Origin: Ruminococcaceae bacterium UBA1865
Lineage (GTDB): Bacteria; Bacillota; Clostridia; Oscillospirales; Acutalibacteraceae
Length of the DNA stretch: 6,871 nt
NCBI GenBank assembly: GCA_002338255.1
Contig: DDHX01000062.1
Location: 116,800 to 123,670 of the forward strand
Direction of reading: 5' to 3'
Part shown: positions 1 to 5,292 of the stretch, in pieces
How the letters are laid out: every line of letters starts with the position of its first letter
Position numbering within the stretch: position 1 is the first letter of the stretch
Made by a program: the position numbers and the translations under genes
The notes under the pieces: model-generated
Told to the model about the DNA's origin: nothing
The model's input: only the letters and a program-made list of their open reading frames with translations
The model's database searches: none

Positions 1-1422
1 GTGATGAAGAATCGGATATGGTACCGCGGAGAACCGTCGGAGCTGTCGCAGTTTTATAAATCATCCTCCGCCGGTTCAAGGGATACAGTCAATGCCGCGC
101 GTTTCTGGGCTGCTGTTCCTTCTGATGGGCTGCAGATCCGGAAGATTCATACCGGCCTGCCTCAAATGTGTGTTGATAAGATTGCCGGCATTGTTGCTGA
201 TGATATGGAGCCGGGGCAGTTCGGCCAAGAGGATGAAAAAACGGATGGGGCGGCGGTTCAGGATGATACTGGTGACCGATGGCTTGAAATCGCAGAAGAA
301 AACGATTGGAAGAAACTTATCCGGAAGACGTGCACTGAAACGGACGTGACCGGGGATGGCGCTTTCAAGGTTTCTTTGGATCCTGATGTATCCGGATTGC
401 CGATCATTGAGTTTTATAGCGGCGAGCGTGTGGACTATACCCGCAAGCGCGGCCGAACTACTGAAATTAAGTTCTATTCCGATCAGCTGCTGAATGGTTG
501 GAATTACCGGTTGGAAGAAGTTTATGGCATGGGCTATGTCAAGTACAACCTGTATGACCAATCTGGGAAGCCGGCCAACATGGATATGTTCCCAGAGCTT
601 TCAGACTTGAATCCCACGGCATGGGAAGGTGACTTCATGTTGGCGGTACCGCTGATGTTTGCGGAGAGTCCACGCTTCCCCGGACGCGGAAAAAGCCTGT
701 TTGATGGGAAATGTGATTCTTACGATGCTTTTGATGAGGACGTGAGCCAGTGGACTGACGCCTTCCGTGCTGGCCGTATTACAAAGTACATTCCGGAAGA
801 TCTGGTACCGCGTGATCGCAACAACGGACAGCTCATTCCTCCTAATCCCTTTGATAACCAGTTTATCGCTGTGGGTCCTAATAACAAGGAAGGCACAGCA
901 TCTCAGATTCAGGTGGTTCAGCCTACCATCAACAGCGATTCTTTTCAACAAAAATACAGTACAGACTTGGATTTATGCCTGCAGGGAGTTCTTTCACCGT
1001 CCACGCTCGGCATCGACGTCAAAAAACTGGACAACGCTGAAAGTCAGCGCGAAAAGGAAAAGACCACCATGTACACCCGTTCCCAGCGCATTGACGTGCT
1101 GGAAAAGGTGTTGCCTAAGTTGGTTGATGTTGTGCTAAAGGCCGATGATCTGAATAATGAGCGTGTTCCAAAAGATTATGAATGTACGATTACATGGGGC
1201 GAATATGCTAATCCGTCCTTTGAAGCTGTTGTGGAAACTATCGGCAAGGCCCGCCAAAACAATACCATGTCTATTGAAGCTGGTGTTGAAGAAATGTGGG
1301 GCGATACTCGGAAAAAAGAGTGGAAATCCGAAGAGGTTGCCCGGATCAAAAATGAGATGGGCATTCTACCGGTTCAGGAGCCCAGTGTTGGAAATGAACT
1401 GAATGCAGGCGGTGGGGCGTAA
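1..1422 (+). CDS. Phage portal protein, SPP1 gp6-like (5' end probably outside window)
   Basis: This encodes the portal, the dodecameric ring at one capsid vertex through which DNA is packaged and ejected and to which terminase and the head-tail adaptor bind. The visible 473 codons carry hallmarks of the SPP1 gp6-like portal family: an N-terminal segment with NRIWYRGEPSELSQFY (from residue 4), an acidic, aromatic-rich central region, and the C-terminal motif SPSTLGID (332-339) followed by DNAESQREKEKTTMYTRS, which is highly typical of Gram-positive phage portals. The frame is open from base 1 (GTG then ATG) with no room to see a ribosome site. The first visible residues match a segment that usually lies some way inside the protein, so I infer that the true start is upstream and this is a 5'-partial gene. 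The stop overlaps the next start by one base (TAATG, 1420-1424), indicating translational coupling to the minor head protein. Family is confident; start is not. Confidence 0.9.
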   Translation: MMKNRIWYRGEPSELSQFYKSSSAGSRDTVNAARFWAAVPSDGLQIRKIHTGLPQMCVDKIAGIVADDMEPGQFGQEDEKTDGAAVQDDTGDRWLEIAEENDWKKLIRKTCTETDVTGDGAFKVSLDPDVSGLPIIEFYSGERVDYTRKRGRTTEIKFYSDQLLNGWNYRLEEVYGMGYVKYNLYDQSGKPANMDMFPELSDLNPTAWEGDFMLAVPLMFAESPRFPGRGKSLFDGKCDSYDAFDEDVSQWTDAFRAGRITKYIPEDLVPRDRNNGQLIPPNPFDNQFIAVGPNNKEGTASQIQVVQPTINSDSFQQKYSTDLDLCLQGVLSPSTLGIDVKKLDNAESQREKEKTTMYTRSQRIDVLEKVLPKLVDVVLKADDLNNERVPKDYECTITWGEYANPSFEAVVETIGKARQNNTMSIEAGVEEMWGDTRKKEWKSEEVARIKNEMGILPVQEPSVGNELNAGGGA

Positions 1423-2963
1423 TGTTCTCATTTAAGGATATATCCGATTTATTTGTTTTTATTGAACTCAAGTTAATCTCATCCCTCAAGCGCAATCTGG
1501 CTGGGCATAAGAAGTGGGAGAAAGATGAAGGTTTTGACTGGCCGGCATGGCAAGTGGAAAAGCTGAAGCATATTGAACGCTTCAGACAGGAAAACAAGGC
1601 TATCATGGCGGAATATACTGACGTAATTGATTTGGGCACGCGTGGTCTGATGGCAGAGCAGTTTGCCGAGGGACAAGAAAATGTCAGCCGTGAAGATGAG
1701 GCTGCCCGCGCTTGGTCTGGGCGTTCTCCCGATGCGTGGAAGCAGCGTGGCGATCGTGTAAGTCAGGAAGCGTGGAATCGCCCCAAGCCGGAGCCGGAGA
1801 AACCTACGGAAGATAATTTCTTCGGTGTGAATGAACCTCGACTTGAAAAACTCATTGAGGATATCCGTGGAAGCGAGCAGGACGCCCAGAGCGCAGCGCT
1901 CCGCATGATGGATGATGTTTACCGGCAGACCATTTTAAAGGCTGAGATGGCCATGTCAACCGGAGCAACGACCCTGCCACAAGCCGTTGATATTGCAGTC
2001 AAAGATTTCCTTCGTTCCGGTATTAACTGCATTGAGTACAGCAATGGCGCCCGTGTAAATATTGCCGACTATGCGCAGACGGCACTGCGCACTGCGGCAA
2101 CCCGGTCTTATCTGCAAGGGGAAGCGAAGCGCCGGGCAGAGATTGGAATTGATACAGTGCTGGTCAGTCAATACGGTGCCTGCTCCAATACTTGCCTGCC
2201 CTGGCAGGGGCGAGTTTACATCGATGATGTGTGTGGAGAGTTTCACGGTGAAGTATCTGGCGGCCGCGGTAAGAGCGTAAACGGGAAATGGTACACGTTA
2301 TTGTCGGTCGCAGTTTCTAAGGGCCTATTCCATCCGAACTGCCGGCACACGGTATCTACATGGTATGAAGGTATCAGTAAGCTGCCGAATCCGATGGATG
2401 TTGCCAAAACCAAAGAAAACTCCGCACTTGAGCAGCAACAGCGCACCATGGAACGTAAAGTGCGAATGTTTAAACGCATGGCCGAGGGCTCACAGCAACC
2501 CGCCCTGGTGAAGGAATACAAGCGCAAAACAAGTGAGGCGCAGAAGGAACTACGCGAATTTATTAATGATCACGGTGACGTATTGCGCCGTGATTACTGG
2601 CGCGAGAATACATTTGGTGTTGTAAATATAAACCAGTCTGGTTATAATATGAGTGAAGATCAGCTACTTAAACCAACAAAGGTTTTGTTTGGTCATCAGA
2701 GCATTCCTCCAATGGGAGAGCCCAACGAGATAATTGATGTTATCGGCCATGATGGTCATGTGAGCAGCCGCAATATGAGAGATTTTGAGGGAAAGCTGAT
2801 TAAGCAAATTAATCCAAATAATCATGGGAATCCTAAACGGCATCCATTTGGCGAAAATGGTGAGCATACTCATGATATAATTTGGGAAAATAAGAAAATT
2901 GTTGGAAGGCCTATGCGCGAGCTGACTGATCAAGAGAGAAAGGAGAATAGTGATATGCTATGA
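1422..2963 (+). CDS. MuF/minor capsid protein 2 with C-terminal toxin-like domain
   Basis: This is a 513-residue minor head protein of the phage minor capsid 2 (MuF-like, SPP1 gp7 position) type, expected inside or at the portal vertex and possibly ejected with DNA. Residues 1-70 are a helical, charged N-terminus. About 140-320 is the MuF-type core, with YGACSNTCLPWQGRVY (251-266) and the signature HPNCRH (304-309) followed by a tryptophan. About 335-395 is a charged coiled-coil-like segment (EQQQRTMERKVRMFKRM) ending in LRRDYWREN, where ordinary members of the family normally finish. From about 396 there is an extra domain with seven histidines, ending HTHDIIW (482-488) and GRPMRELTDQERKENSDML. 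This extra domain looks like the variable C-terminal toxin of phage MuF polymorphic toxins; that role is inferred. The start ATG overlaps the portal stop by one base and has only a weak upstream GGTGGGG. The stop overlaps the next ATG (ATGA). Core family sure; toxin role moderate. Confidence 0.9.
   Translation: MFSFKDISDLFVFIELKLISSLKRNLAGHKKWEKDEGFDWPAWQVEKLKHIERFRQENKAIMAEYTDVIDLGTRGLMAEQFAEGQENVSREDEAARAWSGRSPDAWKQRGDRVSQEAWNRPKPEPEKPTEDNFFGVNEPRLEKLIEDIRGSEQDAQSAALRMMDDVYRQTILKAEMAMSTGATTLPQAVDIAVKDFLRSGINCIEYSNGARVNIADYAQTALRTAATRSYLQGEAKRRAEIGIDTVLVSQYGACSNTCLPWQGRVYIDDVCGEFHGEVSGGRGKSVNGKWYTLLSVAVSKGLFHPNCRHTVSTWYEGISKLPNPMDVAKTKENSALEQQQRTMERKVRMFKRMAEGSQQPALVKEYKRKTSEAQKELREFINDHGDVLRRDYWRENTFGVVNINQSGYNMSEDQLLKPTKVLFGHQSIPPMGEPNEIIDVIGHDGHVSSRNMRDFEGKLIKQINPNNHGNPKRHPFGENGEHTHDIIWENKKIVGRPMRELTDQERKENSDML
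2620..2648 (+). promoter_or_regulatory. Candidate internal sigma-A promoter in toxin-like domain
   Basis: TTGTAA (2620-2625) is followed after 17 bases by a perfect TATAAT (2643-2648). The -35 matches TTGACA at four of six positions and the spacing is ideal. Transcription would begin near 2655, inside the toxin-like domain, and would cover the small downstream gene, ending at the terminator at 3183-3215. Such a promoter could keep an immunity gene on in a lysogen while late genes are silent. The region is A+T-rich, so a chance match is quite possible. Confidence 0.35.
2873..2881 (+). promoter_or_regulatory. Candidate extended -10 element upstream of the small acidic gene
   Basis: TGATATAAT is a perfect extended -10 (TG, one base, TATAAT). 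There is no good -35 at 16-18 bases upstream, but extended -10 promoters can work without one. Transcription would start near 2888, about 70 bases before the ATG at 2960. It overlaps codons for the conserved-looking HTHDIIW motif, so coding constraint may explain the sequence. Confidence 0.3.
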
Positions 2964-3184
2964 GTAAAAATGACCTACAAGATAGAATTATGTCCATGAC
3001 ACAGGATATTGAATTTGTGTATAACGGAAAGCAAGGATCTGTTTGTCCGTTTAATGAATTTGATATTTCGGTAAGTTTTGATGGGAAAGAGATGGATTAT
3101 ACTGACATAAATGATGTTATGCAAGATCCTTTCTGGGACGGAAAATCACTAAACCAAATTGCGGATGAGCTCATGTTCGATTAA
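2960..3184 (+). CDS. Small acidic protein, putative immunity protein to the MuF toxin-like domain
   Basis: This encodes 74 residues of a kind I do not recognise by name. It has 16 acidic against 5 basic (Lys/Arg) residues, no signal peptide and no membrane segment, so it is predicted cytosolic. A pattern of short strands (IEFVYNGKQG, ISVSFDGKEMDY) precedes a helical end, DPFWDGKSLNQIADEL (residues 57-72). Small acidic proteins encoded directly after a toxin domain are the usual form of immunity proteins in polymorphic toxin systems, so binding and inhibiting the residue 396-513 domain is the inferred role. The start ATG overlaps the upstream stop as ATGA. AAAGGAG at 2939-2945 lies 14 bases away, longer than usual, so re-initiation after the upstream gene is likely. 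No in-frame start lies upstream before a stop. The gene shares the low G+C of the toxin-like domain and is followed at once by an intrinsic terminator, so it closes a cargo unit. Alternatively it is an unrelated small phage protein. Confidence 0.8.
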   Translation: MSKNDLQDRIMSMTQDIEFVYNGKQGSVCPFNEFDISVSFDGKEMDYTDINDVMQDPFWDGKSLNQIADELMFD

Positions 3185-3215
3185 TACCACCTGCTTGATT
3201 GTAGGTGGTATTTTT
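3183..3215 (+). terminator. Intrinsic terminator after the small acidic gene
   Basis: A perfect 10-bp inverted repeat, AATACCACCT (3183-3192) and AGGTGGTATT (3203-3212), encloses a 10-base loop and runs into a T-run (3211-3215). It overlaps the stop codon of the small gene. A short alternative hairpin, GGTAT (3207-3211) with ATACC (3216-3220), would compete with it. It is unexpected within a phage late operon unless late transcription is antiterminated or the small gene is also transcribed alone. Confidence 0.75.
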
Positions 3216-3227
3216 ATACCCATTTTT

Positions 3228-3239
3228 AGGAGGTGATCC
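3228..3239 (+). promoter_or_regulatory. Extended Shine-Dalgarno-like sequence without a standard start
   Basis: AGGAGGTGATCC is a 12-base perfect complement to the conserved 3' end of bacterial 16S rRNA (GGATCACCTCCT). No ATG or TTG lies at normal spacing. The possible starts are GTG inside the site itself (3233) or CTG (3239), both opening a frame of about 20 codons that ends at 3298, and GTG at 3252 opening a five-codon frame that ends at 3269. It may serve a leader peptide, act as a ribosome standby site or be a remnant of a lost gene start. Confidence 0.55.
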
Positions 3240-3253
3240 TGTTATCTCGCTGT

Positions 3254-3282
3254 GAAGCCTGCGTTATAGGCTTTATTTTTTT
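3254..3282 (+). terminator. Second intrinsic-terminator-like hairpin in the capsid leader
   Basis: AAGCCT (3255-3260) pairs with AGGCTT (3268-3273) around a 7-base loop, can extend by a G-U pair and a T-A pair at the base, and is followed by seven T residues (3276-3282). It lies about 40 bases after the first terminator and 78 bases before the scaffold start. Its arms can also pair with downstream sequence, which suggests conditional termination rather than a fixed stop. Confidence 0.6.
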
Positions 3283-3340
3283 GTCCAAAACATGCTGAGG
3301 ACGCGATAAAAGCTGCAAGGAAATTAAAAGCCGACAGGCT
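3256..3340 (+). promoter_or_regulatory. Possible attenuator/antiterminator leader RNA before the scaffold gene
   Basis: Besides the local terminator, a competing long-range fold is visible. AGCCTG (3256-3261) is complementary to CAGGCT (3335-3340), nested around GGCTTT (3269-3274) with AAAGCC (3327-3332). With two single-base bulges, the T-run and following G (3276-3283) can then pair with 3316-3323, including two G-U pairs. This would use both terminator arms and its T-tract, so the two folds exclude each other. A local alternative AGCC-GACA-GGCT (3329-3340) sits immediately before the scaffold ribosome site. The folds are read by eye only; A+T-rich pairing can arise by chance, and no known riboswitch class is recognised. 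Confidence 0.35.
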
Positions 3341-3359
3341 ATAAAAGGAGATTATTACT

Positions 3360-4016
3360 ATGCGTAATAAGCAATGGATTCACAAGACTTTTGGAGTTCC
3401 CTATTATCAGCTGCGTTTTGCCGATGGCGGTGCAGGCGGAGACGGAGCCGATAAAGGTGATGACAAAGGCGACGGCAAGGATGATTCCGGCAAAGATGAC
3501 AAGGGCGACGACAAAAAGGATAAGGGCGAGCCTGAAAAGAAGTTTTCTCAGGACGATCTGGACGATGCCATCGACAAGCGCCTTGCCAGGGAGCGTCGCA
3601 AGTGGGAGCGTGAGCATCCGGAAGCTAAAAAAACAGAAGAGGACAAAAAGGATCAGGGCAAGAATGATAAATCTGCCGATGACGGCAGTGCTGCCAAGAT
3701 TGCGGCCGCCAATCAAAAGTTGGTGCAGTCGGAAGCAAAAGCGGTTGCTCTGTCCCTTGGTGTCAAATCTGACCGTGTGGCGTATGCGGTACGCATGGCC
3801 GATCTAAGTAAGATTGATGTCGATGACGAACTCGGCGTCGACGGAGAAGCGCTCAAAAAAGCAATTGAGCAGGTGCTCAAGGATATTCCCGAGCTTAAAC
3901 CCACAGAGGAACAGAAAAAAGGCTCCGGCTTTAAAGTTGGGGCAGACGGCGACAAATCCGGAACTGACAAGAAAGTCGGTCTGAAGGATGCTGTTGCCGC
4001 ATACTACAAAAAATAA
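3360..4016 (+). CDS. Capsid scaffolding protein, DUF4355-type
   Basis: This encodes a 218-residue scaffold, the internal assembly core around which capsid protein polymerises into a procapsid and which then leaves. The N-terminus ends in YQLRFADGGAGG (16-27), a form of the FADGG-type leader common in Gram-positive phage scaffold and capsid proteins. Residues 22-61 are an Asp/Lys/Gly low-complexity tract. FSQDDLDDAIDKRLARERRKWEREH (62-86) is the helical motif characteristic of the DUF4355 family. A second charged linker and a helical region (about 115-180) follow, ending in VGLKDAVAAYYKK. It is highly charged with no catalytic motif, as expected for a scaffold. AAAAGGAG (3343-3350) lies 9 bases before the ATG, a good ribosome site. 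It sits directly before the capsid gene, the normal position. Expression may depend on the structured leader in front. Confidence 0.85.
   Translation: MRNKQWIHKTFGVPYYQLRFADGGAGGDGADKGDDKGDGKDDSGKDDKGDDKKDKGEPEKKFSQDDLDDAIDKRLARERRKWEREHPEAKKTEEDKKDQGKNDKSADDGSAAKIAAANQKLVQSEAKAVALSLGVKSDRVAYAVRMADLSKIDVDDELGVDGEALKKAIEQVLKDIPELKPTEEQKKGSGFKVGADGDKSGTDKKVGLKDAVAAYYKK
3423..3542 (+). repeat. Asp/Lys/Gly low-complexity tract within the scaffold gene
   Basis: Degenerate GAT/GAC, AAG/AAA and GGC codons encode about 40 residues of repeated units such as KGDDKGDGKDD and GKDDKGDDKKDKG. The units are imperfect in DNA, so this is a compositional tract rather than a tidy tandem array, and it probably forms a flexible charged linker. 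On the opposite strand it creates an artefactual hydrophobic frame. Confidence 0.7.
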
Positions 4017-4031
4017 CAGGAGGAAAATTTT

Positions 4032-4988
4032 ATGGCAATTACACTTGAAGAAGCAAAAAATAATGTTCAGGATGACCTGCAGCTCGGCGTTATTGACGAG
4101 TTTCAAAAATCGTCATGGTTACTCGACAACCTAACATTTGATGATGCAATTTCCCCAACGGGCGGCGGTGCAACACTGACCTACGGCTATACCCGCCTGA
4201 TCACCCAGCCAACAGCAGCTTTCCGTGCGGTTAACAGCGAATATGTCCCGCAGGAAGTCAAAAAGCAGCGTTATACCTGTGACCTGAAGGTCTTTGGCGG
4301 TGCATACCAGATTGACCGTATTATCGCGGGCATGGGTGGTATCATTTCTGAGGTTACGCTTCAAACGCAGCAGAAAATCAAGGCGGCGCAGACGCTTTTC
4401 AGCGATACCGTGATCAACGGCGACAGCGGTGTGGACGCCAACGCATTCGATGGCCTTGAAAAGGCTGTGACCGGCAGCACCACGGAATTTACGCCGGGTG
4501 CAGCCATTGACCTGTCCAGCTCCGCGGCTATCGACAGTAATTACAAGGTGTTCCTGGATGAACTGGACAATTTCCTTGCTTTGCTTGATGGAAGGCCGTC
4601 CGCGCTCCTCATGAACACTAAGCTGTGGGCAAAGTTCCGCGCGGCAGCACGCCGGTCCGCAAGCTTTACGGAAACAAAAGATCGGTTCGGCCAGAACATC
4701 ACAACTTATGACGATATCCCGCTTATTGATCTCGGTGCTAAACCGGGCAGTAACAGTCCTATTGTCGGAATCAATGCAACAACCGGAGTCAGCCCGCTTT
4801 ACGCTGTACGGCTTGGTATGGATGGATTCCATGGCGTGAGCATGGCCGGTCGGGCACCGGTCGAAAGCTATATGCCTGACTTCACCATCCCCGGCGCTGT
4901 AAAGACCGGTGAAGTTGAAATGGTGGCTGCGGTGGCGCTGAAGGCCACGAAGGCTGCCGGTATCATGCGCGGCCTGAAAGTACAGTAA
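4032..4988 (+). CDS. Major capsid protein
   Basis: This encodes a 318-residue protein in the place and size range of an HK97-fold major capsid protein, the main shell subunit. It starts with a helical MAITLEEAKNNVQDDLQ segment and WLLDNLTFDD. A glycine-rich strand region follows (GGGATLTYGYTR), then VFGGAYQIDR, a long helix (VTLQTQQKIKAAQTLFSDTVINGD, with N129-G130-D131) and AFDGLEKAVTGS. Next come the A-domain-like LDGRPSALLMNTKLWAKFRAAARR and the end VEMVAAVALKATKAAGIMRGLKV. The spine helix followed by an INGD...FDGL loop is a recurrent pattern in phage capsid proteins; the fold is inferred, not shown. No protease gene is nearby and no obvious cleavable delta domain precedes the core, which fits a scaffold-dependent, uncleaved capsid. 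AGGAGGA (4018-4024) lies 7 bases before the ATG, the strongest normal ribosome site in the window, fitting high output. Confidence 0.9.
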   Translation: MAITLEEAKNNVQDDLQLGVIDEFQKSSWLLDNLTFDDAISPTGGGATLTYGYTRLITQPTAAFRAVNSEYVPQEVKKQRYTCDLKVFGGAYQIDRIIAGMGGIISEVTLQTQQKIKAAQTLFSDTVINGDSGVDANAFDGLEKAVTGSTTEFTPGAAIDLSSSAAIDSNYKVFLDELDNFLALLDGRPSALLMNTKLWAKFRAAARRSASFTETKDRFGQNITTYDDIPLIDLGAKPGSNSPIVGINATTGVSPLYAVRLGMDGFHGVSMAGRAPVESYMPDFTIPGAVKTGEVEMVAAVALKATKAAGIMRGLKVQ

Positions 4989-5001
4989 GGGGGAATGGAT
5001 T

Positions 5002-5262
5002 ATGGCAAAAATTTACGCACCGAATAAATCGTATAACGGCGAGACAGCATCTATTCATTTTGCAAATGGCGTCGGGGAAACCGAAAGGCCTGAGTTGATT
5101 GCATGGTTTCAGGAACATGGCTATAAGGCTGTGGTACCTGAAAAAGCTGTTACGGATATGACTGTAGCGGAACTGAAGGCTTATGCCGACGGCAAAGGTA
5201 TTGACCTGGGCGATCTTACCAAGAAAGAGGACATCCTCACAAAAATCACAGGCGGTCAGTAA
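5002..5262 (+). CDS. Small capsid-associated protein with HeH/SAP-like C-terminus
   Basis: This encodes 86 residues. The N-terminal half, YNGETASIHFANGVGETERPELIAWFQEHGY (11-41), resembles a short module seen in small proteins next to capsid genes of Gram-positive phages, in which FANGV is followed by a helix and an EHGY turn. The C-terminal part, MTVAELKAYADGKGIDLG (53-70) followed by LTKKEDILTKI (72-82), is a helix-extended-loop-helix (HeH/SAP/LEM-like) motif, a small nucleic-acid- or protein-binding fold. It directly follows the capsid gene with AAGGGGGA (4987-4994) as ribosome site. A head decoration, fibre or assembly-assisting role is inferred from position; the exact function is unknown. 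A different ATG at 4995 is out of frame and stops soon. The stop codon lies in the loop of a strong hairpin. Confidence 0.8.
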   Translation: MAKIYAPNKSYNGETASIHFANGVGETERPELIAWFQEHGYKAVVPEKAVTDMTVAELKAYADGKGIDLGDLTKKEDILTKITGGQ

Positions 5263-5271
5263 TGGCCGCCT
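5250..5271 (+). promoter_or_regulatory. Stable hairpin with GUAA tetraloop straddling a stop codon
   Basis: AGGCGGTCA (5250-5258) pairs with TGGCCGCCT (5263-5271) over nine base pairs including one G-U, closed by a GTAA loop (5259-5262), which is a stable GNRA-type tetraloop in RNA. The stop codon TAA (5260-5262) lies in the loop. No T-run follows, so it is not a standard terminator. It could protect the 3' end of capsid mRNA or lower read-on into the connector genes. Confidence 0.5.
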
Positions 5272-5285
5272 CCTGCTTAGGGGGC
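5268..5285 (+). promoter_or_regulatory. Ribosome site of the adaptor gene that can be sequestered
   Basis: AGGGGG (5279-5284) is the ribosome site for the gene at 5293, 8 bases before its ATG. GCCTCC (5268-5273) can pair with GGGGGC (5280-5285), with one G-U pair and a 6-base loop, hiding it. This pairing shares bases with the upstream hairpin (5250-5271), so the two are alternatives. Lower translation of a low-copy connector is the inferred effect. Confidence 0.35.
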
Positions 5286-5292
5286 GCTGCTT

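Larger units (their letters stand above)
2607..2960 (+). other. Toxin-like C-terminal domain of the MuF protein (residues about 396-513)
   Basis: This sub-region encodes the tail domain beyond the structural core. It contains H425, H443, H446, H468, H474, H482 and H484, a glycine/asparagine-rich stretch (NPNNHGNPKRHPFGENGEH, 464-482), then HTHD (482-485), W488 and the polar end GRPMRELT (495-502) and ERKENSDML (505-513). The HxHD cluster could be catalytic, and small nuclease-type toxins are common in this position in MuF proteins, but I cannot assign it to a named toxin family and no activity should be assumed. Its base composition is visibly A+T-richer than the core before it and equals that of the small gene after it, as expected for an exchangeable cassette. 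An alternative is a non-toxic structural or ejection domain that simply varies among phages. Confidence 0.6.

Noticed and set aside
2848..2881. TTGGCG as a -35 partner for TATAAT at 2876-2881
   Set aside because: The gap is 22 bases, too long for a standard promoter; only the extended -10 remains plausible.
3233..3298. Leader ORF of about 20 codons as a real gene
   Set aside because: It would need a GTG inside the ribosome site or a CTG start, and the peptide has no recognisable features. It is kept only as a possible leader peptide in the findings.
3283..3302. GTCC/GGAC inverted repeat in the leader
   Set aside because: The stem is only four pairs around a 12-base loop and has no T-run; not convincing alone.
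3281..3310. Promoter TTGTCC-18-GATAAA before the scaffold gene
   Set aside because: Both boxes match only four of six consensus bases, the spacing is not ideal, and the -35 overlaps the terminator T-run. Too weak to list as a feature.
3339..3716. Hydrophobic, membrane-like open frame on the - strand
   Set aside because: The apparent hydrophobic residues arise because Asp/Lys codons of the scaffold's charged tract read as Val/Ile/Leu/Phe codons on the reverse strand. It is an artefact of composition.
4131..4832. Long open frame of 233 codons on the - strand opposite the capsid gene
   Set aside because: It lies wholly inside the well-supported capsid gene, has no clear ribosome site or recognisable domain, and the protein reads as a low-order mix typical of an antisense shadow.
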